A DNA stretch of 44,633 nucleotides from an uncultured Eubacteriales bacterium. Its GTDB lineage: Bacteria; Bacillota; Clostridia; Oscillospirales; CAG-382. Both the position numbers and the translations under genes were made by a program. Of this stretch, positions 33,217 through 42,577 are shown in pieces (position 1 is the stretch's first letter; every line of letters begins with the position of its first letter). The notes under the pieces are model-generated. The model saw only the letters and a list, made by a program, of their open reading frames with translations, ran no database searches and was not told where the DNA came from. Location of the stretch: assembly GCA_934479825.1 (NCBI GenBank), contig CAKSOW010000023.1:1-44633 (forward strand), read 5' to 3'.

Positions 33217-34332
33217 TTACTTTTCCATAAAGACTTCTTTGACAGCGTTCAGATAACCATATCCATTGATATTGTCCGGTTCAAGATAGCTGGTTTCCGT
33301 CCATTCGTTCCAGCTGTTGACCACCACTAACGGTGCAGGGAGTTCCGGATGTGCGTCAATGTATTTTTTTGCTTCGATAAAGGCTTTTTTGATGTTTTCC
33401 GGCGAGCAGTCGGTGAGAATATCGTCACGGAGCGTTTCAAAACGCGGATTGGTATCCCAACCAAGCGACACATGCGGGAAATACGGCGCTTTATAGCGTT
33501 CTCTCGTCTTATCCCATTCTTTCACCATATCGGCAAGCGCTTCCGGATACGAGCGTTTGATATCGACTACGCCGCAGAACTGATAATGTGTGGTGCTGTC
33601 AAAGCCGAGTAAATCCACCGCGTCCGCCATACTGCCGTCAAAACCGAGCTGTGGATCCCGGTAATCCATAAGCTCCCGTCCACGCAGGCAATCCTGGATA
33701 TGTACGCCGGGAAGTCCGGCTTTTATCGCCAGATTCTGGAAATCGTACAAGGCGCGCTTAGCATTCTCTATGCCGCCGATACCGCGCAGGAAGTTGCACA
33801 GATCATGGAACATGAACACCGGCTTGCCGCCGATCCTATAATACGACGGATGCAGGAAATACTGATTGATCATGCGCTCGCAGATAGTCTTGAAAACCTC
33901 CGGACTTGCGCCGTGATCCCAAAGCGGCACATCGAGATGCGCCGTCCGCTTGTCCCAGAGCGTGGTGGCCGTGTGATTGGCCCACATGATGTAGAACCTG
34001 ACGCGGTCGTTGTTCTTGGCCTTTAAGTAGCCGTTATCCAAGCACTGTTCAAGAAACGGGCGATTGTCAAACCAATACCAGTCGTAAATAAACACGTTGA
34101 CGCCATGGTCAGCCGCCGCGTTTATCTCCATTTCCATGACATACGGGTCGGCTTCGTTGACATAGCCCCATAAGGGAGTGCGCGGCCATGGGTGACCCGG
34201 GAATTTTGCGCGCGCCGCCTTTACGGTCTGCCATTCGCCGTAGCCCTCCGGCCAAAAAATACGGGTTCTCGGTTCGTCGCCGGTATAGCTCGGCCAGATG
34301 TACGCGGCAACGTCATAGGTCTTGTTTGCCAT
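33217..34332 (-). CDS. WbsX / GH99-like protein, paralog 1
   Basis: 371 residues, same family and same motifs as the downstream paralog (IWPSYTGDEPRTRIFWPEGY, YDWYWFDNRPFLEQ, MWANHTATTLWDKRTAH, NSWNEWTETSYLEPDN). The N-terminal 120 residues and C-terminal 50 are nearly the same in the two proteins, whereas the middle (about 125-300) has drifted, so the pair looks like a tandem duplication under different constraints. No signal peptide. ATG has CAGGAAGGTG upstream; 44 bases separate the paralogs and 23 separate it from the ligase gene. Confidence 0.85.
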   Translation of the reverse strand: MANKTYDVAAYIWPSYTGDEPRTRIFWPEGYGEWQTVKAARAKFPGHPWPRTPLWGYVNEADPYVMEMEINAAADHGVNVFIYDWYWFDNRPFLEQCLDNGYLKAKNNDRVRFYIMWANHTATTLWDKRTAHLDVPLWDHGASPEVFKTICERMINQYFLHPSYYRIGGKPVFMFHDLCNFLRGIGGIENAKRALYDFQNLAIKAGLPGVHIQDCLRGRELMDYRDPQLGFDGSMADAVDLLGFDSTTHYQFCGVVDIKRSYPEALADMVKEWDKTRERYKAPYFPHVSLGWDTNPRFETLRDDILTDCSPENIKKAFIEAKKYIDAHPELPAPLVVVNSWNEWTETSYLEPDNINGYGYLNAVKEVFMEK

Positions 34333-34355
34333 GATCTTTCACCTTCCTGTTTTTT

Positions 34356-36050
34356 CTATTCTTCCATGTTATCCGCCGAATTGCGGCGAATCTTCTTGGT
34401 GGTGGTTTTATCGAATTCGCGATACCGGAGCGTAATCTTGCGCACGGCCTTATAGCCGGGCAGGTTGCGATTGACCTTTTCCTTGACAACTGTGCGGAAA
34501 TATTCCTCCAACGCTTTTTTGGCGTCGTCGCCCTCGGTCGGGATGCCCTGCTTTTTTAAATAATCGAAATCCGGGAAAATCTTGACGGCCACCATGACAT
34601 ACCCCTCTTCATCGACATGTCCGTAGGCCATACATTCCTTGACGCCGTCGCACTTTTCAAGCAAATATTCGATTTCCTCCGGAAAAACTTTCTTGCCGTT
34701 TCCGATAACGATCATATTTTTGATTCGCCCGGTGATGATGTAATGACCGCTTGCCGGATCAATCTTGGCAAGGTCTCCGGTGCGGAAATAGCCGTCTGCG
34801 TCAAACGCCTGGGCCGTGGCTTCGGGATCATTGTAATAACCGAGCATGACATTCGGGCCTTTGACGGCAAGTTCGCCGATTCCCTCGTCATTGGGATCGA
34901 TGATCTTAGCTTTTGAGCCGCAGATAGGAAGTCCCACCGTGCCGGCCTTGATGACATGGTCGCTGTGCATGACGCAGATAGGCGAGGTTTCGGTAAGGCC
35001 GTATCCGCAAAGCACATGGAAACCGAGTTTCTGGAAGTCGGTAAAAATGGCCGGGTCAAGCGCCGCCGCGCCGCAGAGAATGGTTTTTAGCCGGCCGCCG
35101 AACGCGGTATGGACGCTGGCAAAGACCTTGGACGCGACCTGATAGGAAAATGCGCCGGAAAGGGTCGTTAAGGCTTTTCCGACCACAAGATAGGCGCTGC
35201 CGCCCGGGACGGCTTTGATTTTTTTGATAATGCCGTTATGCACGGTTTTCAGCAAAAGCGGCACGGCAATAAAAATGGTCGGCTGATATTCGCGGAAATC
35301 CGCAAGCAGGTGTGTTAAGCTTGTCATATAGGAAATGCTTCCGCCGGCATACAGCATGGAGAGAAAACCGGCCATGCTTTCATAGGTATGGTGGAGCGGC
35401 AGAACCGAAAGGGTTCTGTCCTCGGGGGTGATTTTTACCTGTTTGAGCACGGCGACGATATCCGAGCAGATATTATACTGGCTGAGCATAACGCCTTTGG
35501 CGATGCCGGTCGTGCCGGAGGTATAGATAAGAACGCCCAAGGCATAGGGATCGATGGTATGTTTTTCATAGGAAGTATCGCCGCCCATACGAAGAGCCGC
35601 GCCCTCGGCAAGGAAAGAATCCATATCGGACATACAGAGTTTTTTAAGCGGCAGGTCGATCTTCTGAATCGTATCGGAAAGCTCCGCGGAATAGACGACG
35701 GCAGACGCTTCGGAGAGTTTTAAGATATTGGTGATCTCAGGGGCTTTCAAATCCTTATCGACCGGGACGATCACGCCTACGCCGCTGGCGACGGCAAGAT
35801 AGGTTAAGGCCCATGTATAGGAATTTTTTCCGATAACGGCGACGCGTTTATGTTCAAGGCCATGGGCATTGAGATAAGAAGCGAAGTTTTTTGTATCGTT
35901 CATGACCTCATGATAGCGTTTTTCAAAGAGATTTCCGTCTTTTTTCAAGACGAACGCCGTGCGGTTTTTGAACTCATCCGCGCTGGTTTCGATAAGCTCT
36001 CTGATCGTAGAAACAGGTCTTACATCATAAACAAGCGATTCTTTTTCCAT
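34356..36050 (-). CDS. AMP-binding acyl-CoA synthetase (long-chain-fatty-acid ligase type)
   Basis: Activates a carboxylic acid, probably a fatty acid, through an acyl-AMP intermediate. 564 residues. The phosphate loop is YTSGTTGIAKG (176-186), followed by LPLHHTYESMAG, GYGLTETSPI, YFRTGDLAKID and GRIKNMIVIGNGKKVFPEEIE (hinge and C-terminal domain). A Lys near the C terminus (TTTKKIRRN) fits the adenylation lysine. ATG has AAAGGAGAG upstream. It sits between proA and the WbsX pair without gaps suggesting separate transcription; the acyl acceptor could be CoA or a carrier protein. Confidence 0.9.
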   Translation of the reverse strand: MEKESLVYDVRPVSTIRELIETSADEFKNRTAFVLKKDGNLFEKRYHEVMNDTKNFASYLNAHGLEHKRVAVIGKNSYTWALTYLAVASGVGVIVPVDKDLKAPEITNILKLSEASAVVYSAELSDTIQKIDLPLKKLCMSDMDSFLAEGAALRMGGDTSYEKHTIDPYALGVLIYTSGTTGIAKGVMLSQYNICSDIVAVLKQVKITPEDRTLSVLPLHHTYESMAGFLSMLYAGGSISYMTSLTHLLADFREYQPTIFIAVPLLLKTVHNGIIKKIKAVPGGSAYLVVGKALTTLSGAFSYQVASKVFASVHTAFGGRLKTILCGAAALDPAIFTDFQKLGFHVLCGYGLTETSPICVMHSDHVIKAGTVGLPICGSKAKIIDPNDEGIGELAVKGPNVMLGYYNDPEATAQAFDADGYFRTGDLAKIDPASGHYIITGRIKNMIVIGNGKKVFPEEIEYLLEKCDGVKECMAYGHVDEEGYVMVAVKIFPDFDYLKKQGIPTEGDDAKKALEEYFRTVVKEKVNRNLPGYKAVRKITLRYREFDKTTTKKIRRNSADNMEE

Positions 36051-36089
36051 AATGACTCTCCTTTACGGTGTTTTACGGCAAAGCCGTTT

Positions 36090-37325
36090 TTAACGGACTT
36101 GTCCGTTGCCGTGGACAATATATTTCGTGGTGGTGAGCGCCTCTAACCCCATCGGCCCTCTGACATGCAGTTTCTGCGTCGAAATGCCGATCTCCGCGCC
36201 AAAGCCGAATTCTTCTCCGTCGGTAAAACGTGTGGAGGCGTTGACATAGACCGCCGCGGCGTCGATGTTTTGCGTAAAGTAGGCGGCGCTCTCCATGCTC
36301 TCGGTCACAATGGCTTCGCTGTGCTTTGTGCCGTGCCGGTTGATATGCGCCACAGCCTCCTCCACCGAATCCACCACTTTTACCGATAAAATATAATCGT
36401 TGTATTCCGTATCAAAATCTTCTTCGGTAGCCGGGGTGATTCCGGGAATCGTTTCAAGCGTTCTTTCACAGCCGCGAAGCTCTACGCCCTTGGCGCATAA
36501 CCGCTCTTTCACCATCGGCAAAAACGCCTCGGCGATATCCTTATGTACCAACAGATTTTCCGCCGCATTGCAGACGGATGGTCTCTGGGTCTTGGCATTG
36601 TCGATAATGTTAAGCGCCATGGCAAGGTCTGCCGACTTATCCGCATAGACATGGCAGTTTCCGGCTCCCGTTTCGATCACCGGCACCGTCGCATTTTTCA
36701 CAACGCTCTGTATTAAGCCTTTGCCGCCGCGCGGAATCAAAAGGTCGATACAGCCGTTTAAAGTCATGAATTTTGCCGCCGTTTCACGTGACGTATCCGA
36801 CAGCACCTGAACAGCACACGCCGGAAGTCCTGCCTTTTCAAGCGCGGCCTGTAAGCTCTTTCCGATAGCAAGATTGGAGCGGATCGCTTCACTGCCGCCG
36901 CGCAAGATCACCGCGTTTCCGCTCTTGACGCACAGCGCGGCCGCGTCTGCCGTCACGTTCGGGCGCGCTTCGTAAATAATGCCGATAACGCCGAGCGGTA
37001 CGCGGATCTTCTGGATATTCAATCCGTTCGGGCGCGTTTTTACAAGGCCGGAGCCCAAGGGATCGGGCAGTGCCTTGACTTTCAAAATCGATTTTGCAAT
37101 CGCCTCTATCCGCGCATCGGTAAGCGTCAGCCGGTCAAGCATAGCGTCGGACATTCCCTTGGCACGGGCATTTTCAAGGTCGATTGCGTTTTCTGACAAT
37201 ATATAGGGCGTGTCCACGAGGAGCTGTTGGCTCATACAAGAAAGCGCCTCGTCTTTTTCCGAGCCTGCCGCAGCAAGCACAAAGGCCGCTTCGCGGGCGG
37301 CTTTGCCTATTTCAAGTAAATCCAT
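36090..37325 (-). CDS. proA: Gamma-glutamyl phosphate reductase
   Basis: Second step of proline synthesis from glutamate: reduces gamma-glutamyl phosphate to glutamate semialdehyde with NADPH. 411 residues, standard length. Aldehyde-dehydrogenase fold with GVIGIIYEARPNVTADAAALC, VILRGGSEAIRSN, LIPRGGKGLI and the catalytic Cys in TQRPSVCNAAENLL (near residue 256). The C terminus has GAEIGISTQKLHVRGPMGLEALT. proB is not in the window, so the pathway is split. ATG has ACGGAGAAAGAAC upstream. Confidence 0.97.
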   Translation of the reverse strand: MDLLEIGKAAREAAFVLAAAGSEKDEALSCMSQQLLVDTPYILSENAIDLENARAKGMSDAMLDRLTLTDARIEAIAKSILKVKALPDPLGSGLVKTRPNGLNIQKIRVPLGVIGIIYEARPNVTADAAALCVKSGNAVILRGGSEAIRSNLAIGKSLQAALEKAGLPACAVQVLSDTSRETAAKFMTLNGCIDLLIPRGGKGLIQSVVKNATVPVIETGAGNCHVYADKSADLAMALNIIDNAKTQRPSVCNAAENLLVHKDIAEAFLPMVKERLCAKGVELRGCERTLETIPGITPATEEDFDTEYNDYILSVKVVDSVEEAVAHINRHGTKHSEAIVTESMESAAYFTQNIDAAAVYVNASTRFTDGEEFGFGAEIGISTQKLHVRGPMGLEALTTTKYIVHGNGQVR

Positions 37326-37366
37326 GTTCTTTCTCCGTTTTTTCGGTTTCTGTTCTTTTTTTGCTC

Positions 37367-38833
37367 TTATTCGTCCGCAACGAAATCCCGCACTAACCGC
37401 CGGAACTTTTCGCCGCGTTCCTCAAAATTGTTGAATTCATCAAACGACGCGCACGCCGGCGACAAAAGCACCACATCCTCCGGAAGTGCCGCCGCAAGCG
37501 CCGCGCGGACCGCCGCGGAAAAGTCCGCGCACCGCACGAGCATGACCTTGGCCGGGTCATAGGATTCGCTCTCGGAAATCGCCCGATAGATCGCGTCGCC
37601 CGTCGCGCCTGTGATGAACACCCGGCATCGGTGTTCGCATACCGGTTCGGCAAGCGGCTCAAACGGGATATGTTTGTCGTAACCGCCCAAAATCAGGTTG
37701 ATCCGGCCATCGTATTCCTTTCCGAAACAGCTTAGCGCCGCTTGGGTACGCGAGGGAGAGGAATCGATCGAGCTGTTGTAGAAACGAATGCCGTCTTTTT
37801 CCGCCACAAGCTCCAAGCGGTGCGCCACACCGGTAAAGGTCTGTGCAGTCTTTAAAATAGCGTTCGGTGTGACATAATCCCACACGGCAAGGGCAGCCGC
37901 CATGAAATTTTCGACATTGTGAAGGCCGGGCACGCGGATTTCGGACACAGGAAACAGTTCTTTTCCGAACAGTGTAAAGTTTCCGTTCCGGAGACATGCG
38001 CCCTCCGCCGTCGGGTCGTCATGTGCGGAAAAAGTGCGGACAGTATAGCCCTCAATCTCGGCTTCCGCGGCAAAGCGGCGCACATATTCATCGCTCTGCC
38101 GGTTGGTGACAAACACGCCGTCCGGCCGCATATGCGTAAACACGGCGCGTTTTGCCGAAGCATATTCCTCCATATCCTTATGCCAATCCAGGTGATTGGG
38201 GGAAACGTTTGTCAGCACGCCGACATTCGGGAAACGGATATGCGCAAACGGCAAGCCGTGATTTTCAAAGCGGTTGACCGTATGCAACTGAAAGCTGGAA
38301 AGCTCCAACACGGCAAAATCGTCCGGCAGGATCTTTTCGATCTGCGGCAAAAGCGGCATGCCGATATTGCCGCCGAGCCAGACGTTATGTCCGGCATTTT
38401 CAAGCATTTTCGCCACAAGGGTAGTCGTGGTGGTCTTGCCGTTGCTGCCGGTCACAGCGATGATCTTAGCCGGGCAAAGCGACAGAAAAGCTTCCATTTC
38501 ACTGGTGATAAGCGAACCGTTGCGATAGGCATTCATGATTTCCGGTTTATCAAAACGAACGCCGGGACTTTTGAAAACGATTTGGTCGTTGATATCCGCC
38601 AAATAATTTTCGCCGGTAATAAAGCGCACGCCGGCCTCCTCCAAGCGCTTCATATCCAATTTCGGATTTGCGGCTAACTTTTCGCGGTCCTTTTTATCTC
38701 GTGCCGTGACTTTTGCGCCGTTTTTCACCAAGAAATCAATAAGAGGAATATTACTGATGCCGACGCCGATGACTGACACGGTCTTTCCGTTTAAAAATGC
38801 CTTGTATTCGGTAAGCTTTTGATTGATGTACAT
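37367..38833 (-). CDS. murD: UDP-N-acetylmuramoyl-L-alanine--D-glutamate ligase
   Basis: Adds D-glutamate to UDP-MurNAc-L-Ala in the cytoplasmic part of peptidoglycan synthesis. 488 residues, slightly long. N-terminal UDP-binding domain (SVIGVGISNIPLIDFL), ATP loop VTGSNGKTTTT (128-138), then MLENAGHNVWLGGNIG, LTNVSPNHLDWHKDMEEY and the C-terminal ligase domain with YNSSIDSSPSRTQAAL and LILGGYDKHIPF. Start has GGAGGAATTCTC upstream. It is not in a dcw cluster here but between thrC and proA. Confidence 0.97.
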   Translation of the reverse strand: MYINQKLTEYKAFLNGKTVSVIGVGISNIPLIDFLVKNGAKVTARDKKDREKLAANPKLDMKRLEEAGVRFITGENYLADINDQIVFKSPGVRFDKPEIMNAYRNGSLITSEMEAFLSLCPAKIIAVTGSNGKTTTTTLVAKMLENAGHNVWLGGNIGMPLLPQIEKILPDDFAVLELSSFQLHTVNRFENHGLPFAHIRFPNVGVLTNVSPNHLDWHKDMEEYASAKRAVFTHMRPDGVFVTNRQSDEYVRRFAAEAEIEGYTVRTFSAHDDPTAEGACLRNGNFTLFGKELFPVSEIRVPGLHNVENFMAAALAVWDYVTPNAILKTAQTFTGVAHRLELVAEKDGIRFYNSSIDSSPSRTQAALSCFGKEYDGRINLILGGYDKHIPFEPLAEPVCEHRCRVFITGATGDAIYRAISESESYDPAKVMLVRCADFSAAVRAALAAALPEDVVLLSPACASFDEFNNFEERGEKFRRLVRDFVADE

Positions 38834-38860
38834 GAGAATTCCTCCGGAAAATATATGAGG

Positions 38861-40348
38861 TTATGCGTTTAAAACAGCCTTTTCCATCGAATCCGTGTCT
38901 TTTTGAATACTGTCTGAAAATCTTACCTTTTTGGTAAACAGTGCGGCAAGCGGCGCGGGAATGTCGGTTTTGCTGTAATCGGAAAGCGCTTGGAGAATTT
39001 CCTTGTCGGAAAGCCCCTCTACGCTTTTATCCAGCGAGCGCATAACGTCGGCGGCAAATTTATAGGGGCTTGCCGTGGAAGCGACGATATTCTTATTGCC
39101 GGTCTGATAATCGGTAATAAAGCGTTCGGCGGCGTAAACAGCCACAGAGGTATGAGGATCGAGCAGATACGAATATTTCCGGAACATACCGCGGATGGTA
39201 GCGGCGCATTTTTCCTCATCGCAGAAGTAAGCGCGGAAGTTCTTCTGAATCTCCTCCAAAACTTCCTTATCCACTTCATAGCGTCCGGTCTCGGAGAGCT
39301 GTTTCATATAAGAAGCTGTCTTTTCCGGGCCGGCAATGAGGTATAACAGACGCTCTAAATTCGACGAAATGAGAATATCCATAGACGGCGACATAGTGGT
39401 ATAGAACGTGCGGTTACGGTCATAGACGCCGGTGTTTAAGAAATCGGTCAGGATATTGTTCTTATTGGAGGCGCAGATGAGCGTACCGACAGGAAGTCCC
39501 ATACGTTTGGCGATATAGGCGGCAAAGATATTGCCGAAATTGCCGGTCGGGACGGTGATATCCACTTTTTCGCCGAGTGTGATATCGTTTTCTTTCAAGA
39601 GATCGCAATATGCGGAGACATAATAGACGATCTGCGGCGCCAATCTGCCCCAGTTAATGGAATTCGCGCTGGACAGGAACATGCCATGTTCGTGGAGTTT
39701 ATCGTTAAAAGCGCTGTCTGCGAAGATGCGTTTGACGCCGGTCTGCGCGTCGTCAAAGTTGCCTTTAATGGCATAGACGCGGACATTTTCGCCCTCTTGG
39801 GTAGCCATTTGCAGTTTCTGCATACGGCTGACGCCGTCCTCGGGGTAGAAAACGGTAATTTTGACTTGTTCGACGTCCTTATAGCCCTCCAAAGCGGCTT
39901 TTCCGGTATCGCCGGAGGTTGCGACCAAGATATGGGCGGTGCGTTCTTCGCCGGTCTTTTTCAAGGCAAGAGACAGCAGGCGCGGCATAATTTGGAGCGC
40001 CATATCCTTAAAGGCGCAGGTAGGGCCATGCCAGAGTTCAAGCACGCGCAGGTCATCGCCGACGAGCATACTGACGGGGGCGGCGAAGCCGTCGAAAGTA
40101 TGTTCATAGGCGTCGCGTGCGCACTGCAAAAGTTCGTCATATGTATAATCGGTCAAGAAGAGTGAGAGGATTTGGGCAGCGCGTTCGGGGTAGGAGAGGT
40201 CACAGAGTTTTTCGATAAAAGAGGTATCGATCTGTGGGATACTTTCCGGCATGAACAGGCCGCCATCCTCGGCAAGGCCCTGTTTAATTACCTGGGCTGA
40301 GGTTTTAGGGGAATTTTTGGTGGTACTTCTGGTGCTGAAATAGTTCAT
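38861..40348 (-). CDS. thrC: Threonine synthase
   Basis: Converts O-phosphohomoserine to threonine with PLP. 495 residues: the long, clade-2 type seen in many Clostridia and enterobacteria. N-terminal YFSTRSTTKNSPKTSAQVIKQGLAEDGGLFMPES; PLP lysine 114 in HGPTCAFKDMALQ; phosphate-binding region ATSGDTGKAAL and SANSINWGRLAPQ; TVPTGNFGNIFAAY. I choose ATG 40348, since AAAGG lies 9 bases before it; ATG 40357 would touch that site. First gene of the six-gene minus-strand unit. Cassette A copy 6 begins some 45 bases upstream, so the promoter must be inside or beyond the repeat island. Confidence 0.95.
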   Translation of the reverse strand: MNYFSTRSTTKNSPKTSAQVIKQGLAEDGGLFMPESIPQIDTSFIEKLCDLSYPERAAQILSLFLTDYTYDELLQCARDAYEHTFDGFAAPVSMLVGDDLRVLELWHGPTCAFKDMALQIMPRLLSLALKKTGEERTAHILVATSGDTGKAALEGYKDVEQVKITVFYPEDGVSRMQKLQMATQEGENVRVYAIKGNFDDAQTGVKRIFADSAFNDKLHEHGMFLSSANSINWGRLAPQIVYYVSAYCDLLKENDITLGEKVDITVPTGNFGNIFAAYIAKRMGLPVGTLICASNKNNILTDFLNTGVYDRNRTFYTTMSPSMDILISSNLERLLYLIAGPEKTASYMKQLSETGRYEVDKEVLEEIQKNFRAYFCDEEKCAATIRGMFRKYSYLLDPHTSVAVYAAERFITDYQTGNKNIVASTASPYKFAADVMRSLDKSVEGLSDKEILQALSDYSKTDIPAPLAALFTKKVRFSDSIQKDTDSMEKAVLNA

Positions 40349-40393
40349 TTTTTTCATCCTTTATCTTTTACGGCACATGCCGGGGTATACTTA

Positions 40394-40440
40394 CAGGCGG
40401 CTTTGCCGCCCGGAAAGGGGTGGCTGGGGAGCCGTTGTTA
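40394..40440 (-). repeat. Cassette A copy 6 (left edge of island 5), shortened
   Basis: GGCGGC-TTT-GCCGCC joined directly to CGGAAAGGGGTGGCTGGGGAGCCG; the CTCACGC hairpin of the other copies is deleted. It lies in the 5' leader region of thrC. Confidence 0.8.
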
Positions 40441-41470
40441 CTTTTAGCAAAAGTAACAAAAGGGGCGGGCTTTTCGGTTCTCGAAAAGCATAAAAGGGGC
40501 GATTTTAATGTTACTTTTTGCGGCGTGCAAAAAGTAACCAAAAAGCACGCGGGGCTTCGCCCTGCGACCTCGGTTCAAAATTCCGAGCGGTGGATTTTTT
40601 GATTAAATTGCAAGTTTTGTACCTATCAGAAAATCTTTATGAAAATCGTCGTTTTGTGCCATACAGCTCGGAGTATTTTGAACCGGTGCGAGGGGGTAGC
40701 TTTACTGCGTAAGGATTTGCAGGTATTTATAAAAAGAAAAGCTTTGATTTGGGTGGACAGTAGGTTATGTATTTCATGAAACGGGAAAGTTTGATGAGAA
40801 TTTTTTTTGGAGAGAACAGAAAGTTTTTATTTGGGGAAACAGAAAGTTTGGGATAAGAATGCAAAAATTTCAAGTTTTCTGTACACAGATATATTTTGGA
40901 TAAATCTCAAATTTTTCACTGGCTCACATTACTTTTGTGTAACGCTAAACCATGGTTTTGCAGCGAACTTTTCACTCAAACAACAACGGTTTTCCATTCC
41001 CACCGCACCAATATAACGTGCAATCTTCCTTTTCATCGACTACTTGCGGCGGCAAGCCTGCACTGCAACTTCGATTTTACACAAAGCTTGATTCTGCGTC
41101 TAATCCGAAATTGTCCTTTCGCACCGGTTCAAAACATGGCCGTGCGTTTTGCGGCACTAATAAATTTTTGCAAAAAATCTTAATACGCTGAACTTTTTAA
41201 ATTTTATCTAAAATCCCACCGCACGGGTTTTGAACCGAGGTCGCAGGACGTAGTCCCGCGTGCTTTTTGGTTACTTTTTGCACGCCGCAAAAAGTAACAG
41301 AGAAAAGTCCCCTTTTGCTTAATTTTTACAGAGGCGAAAATTAACATTAAAACGTCCTCTTGGTTCTTTTTGCTAAAAGCAAAAAGAACATGAAAATCGT
41401 CTCTTTTGGAAACTTTTCGGGAAAAGAAAGGCTTTCCTTAGAGCCTCTTTCTAAGCCTTTGCAAAAAAAT
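40441..41470 (-). repeat. Island 5: core copy 5, reversed (arm Z - centre - arm X)
   Basis: Left array: GTTACTTTT-AGCA-AAAGTAAC and GTTACTTTTTGC-GGCGT-GCAAAAAGTAAC. Arm Z reversed is 40572-40684, centre 40685-41125 (441 bp, the longest), arm X reversed 41126-41236. Relative to copy 6 the centre has about 85 extra bases (near 40925-41010) that copies 4 and 5 share in part. Right array has GTTACTTTTTGC-ACGCC-GCAAAAAGTAAC at 41270-41298, TTAATTTT/AAAATTAA and GTTCTTTTTGC-TAAAA-GCAAAAAGAAC. No gene seen. Confidence 0.88.
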
Positions 41471-41550
41471 AAGGCGGCTCCCCAGCCGCCCCTCACGGGG
41501 CGGCAAACTCACGCTGCGCGTGAGAACAGGCAGGCGGCAAAGCCGCCTTT
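41471..41550 (-). repeat. Cassette A copy 7 (right edge of island 5)
   Basis: AAGGCGGCT ... AGCCGCC, CCCC-TCA-CGGGG-like stem, CTCACGC-TGC-GCGTGAG, GGCGGC-AAA-GCCGCC. Inverted relative to copy 6; it lies just downstream of the dipeptidase stop. Confidence 0.85.
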
Positions 41551-41551
41551 C

Positions 41552-41589
41552 AATGCTTACAGGTTTTTCTCGAAAAACCTGTAAGCATT
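41552..41589 (-). terminator. Terminator-like hairpin overlapping the dipeptidase coding end
   Basis: A perfect stem AATGCTTACAGGTTTTT / AAAAACCTGTAAGCATT with a short loop. Twelve of the final codons including the stop lie within it, so the coding end itself forms the hairpin. The following minus-strand sequence is GAAAGGCGGC, with no T run. Confidence 0.75.
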
Positions 41590-42501
41590 GCCATAAAACA
41601 AGTCGTCAATCAAAGCGTCATCTGCGCCGTGCGCTTTCATATAGCCGGCAAGCGTCATAATGTCGCCCACGCGCTCTAACCCGGCAAGCGGATGCGTTCC
41701 GTCCAAATCACAGCCGAGACATACGTTCTTCGCACATCCCTTTTCCATGAAATGTACAATATGCTTGGATACCGCGTCAAGCGCCGCTTCTTTATCCATA
41801 ATCATCTCCGCGTCCTCAAATGTCCGCGAAAGATGCTTCCCGACAAGGTTCACGCCGGCAATGCCGCCATGCGAAATAATGGTCCGCAATTGCGTGTCTG
41901 ACAGGTTTCGCGCATGATTGCAAATGCTTTGGGCATTGGAATGGGACGCAATAAACGGTTTTTTTGCCACGTTTGCCAGGTCCCAGAACCCTTTTTCCGA
42001 TAAATGCGATACGTCAAGAATAATTCCGAGCGCTTCGCACCGCTCCACAACCTCATAGCCGAAATCGGTCAAGCCCACGTCCGTGTCATACGCCCCGCAG
42101 ACTTCGCATTCGCCGCCCCAGGCAAGCGTCAGGACGCGGACGCCGTATTCACGTAAGATATCAAGCCGCGCGATATCTTTTTCGATAAGACGCGACCCCT
42201 CTACCGAAAGCAAGATCTTTAAGCGTCTGTCATCCGCCGCAAAAGTTTCTTTTTCGGCGCAAAAGACCGCCCGGTCGCTGTTTTCGGCAATCTGCCCTTT
42301 TAAATATTCAAGTATCGTGAAAAAATCGCCGTAGACATCGCCTGCGCTTTTGGTATTTTCCGACCAGACCGCAAAGATCTGCGCTTTGCGCTCATAAGCG
42401 TCAAAGCCGTCCAAATCCACCGCAAGCGTGTTTTTCGCAAGCTTCTGTTTTTGCGTATACATTTCATAGGCCGTATCGCAGTGCAGATCAAAATAATTCA
42501 T
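41557..42501 (-). CDS. Membrane-dipeptidase family protein (peptidase M19)
   Basis: Zinc dipeptidase of the renal-dipeptidase family; bacterial members cleave dipeptides, including ones with a D-residue. 314 residues. Metal ligands: HCD in FDLHCDTAYEMY, Glu in LLSVEGSRLI (near 124), and the histidines of LDVSHLSEKGF and ASHSNAQSICNHARN. The last 11 residues are encoded in the hairpin at 41552-41589. ATG has AAAGGAAAACC upstream. It follows yraN by 76 bases and is probably the last gene of the rnhB unit. Cytoplasmic, no signal peptide. Confidence 0.92.
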   Translation of the reverse strand: MNYFDLHCDTAYEMYTQKQKLAKNTLAVDLDGFDAYERKAQIFAVWSENTKSAGDVYGDFFTILEYLKGQIAENSDRAVFCAEKETFAADDRRLKILLSVEGSRLIEKDIARLDILREYGVRVLTLAWGGECEVCGAYDTDVGLTDFGYEVVERCEALGIILDVSHLSEKGFWDLANVAKKPFIASHSNAQSICNHARNLSDTQLRTIISHGGIAGVNLVGKHLSRTFEDAEMIMDKEAALDAVSKHIVHFMEKGCAKNVCLGCDLDGTHPLAGLERVGDIMTLAGYMKAHGADDALIDDLFYGNAYRFFEKNL

Positions 42502-42577
42502 GGTTTTCCTTTATCCGGGGACAAGCCCCTTATGCTGTAAAAAGTAAAAAGTCAATGGAAACATATCGCCCGTCCCG

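Noticed and set aside
37919..38677. 252-codon open frame on plus opposite murD
   Set aside because: murD motifs are complete; the opposite frame is a shadow.
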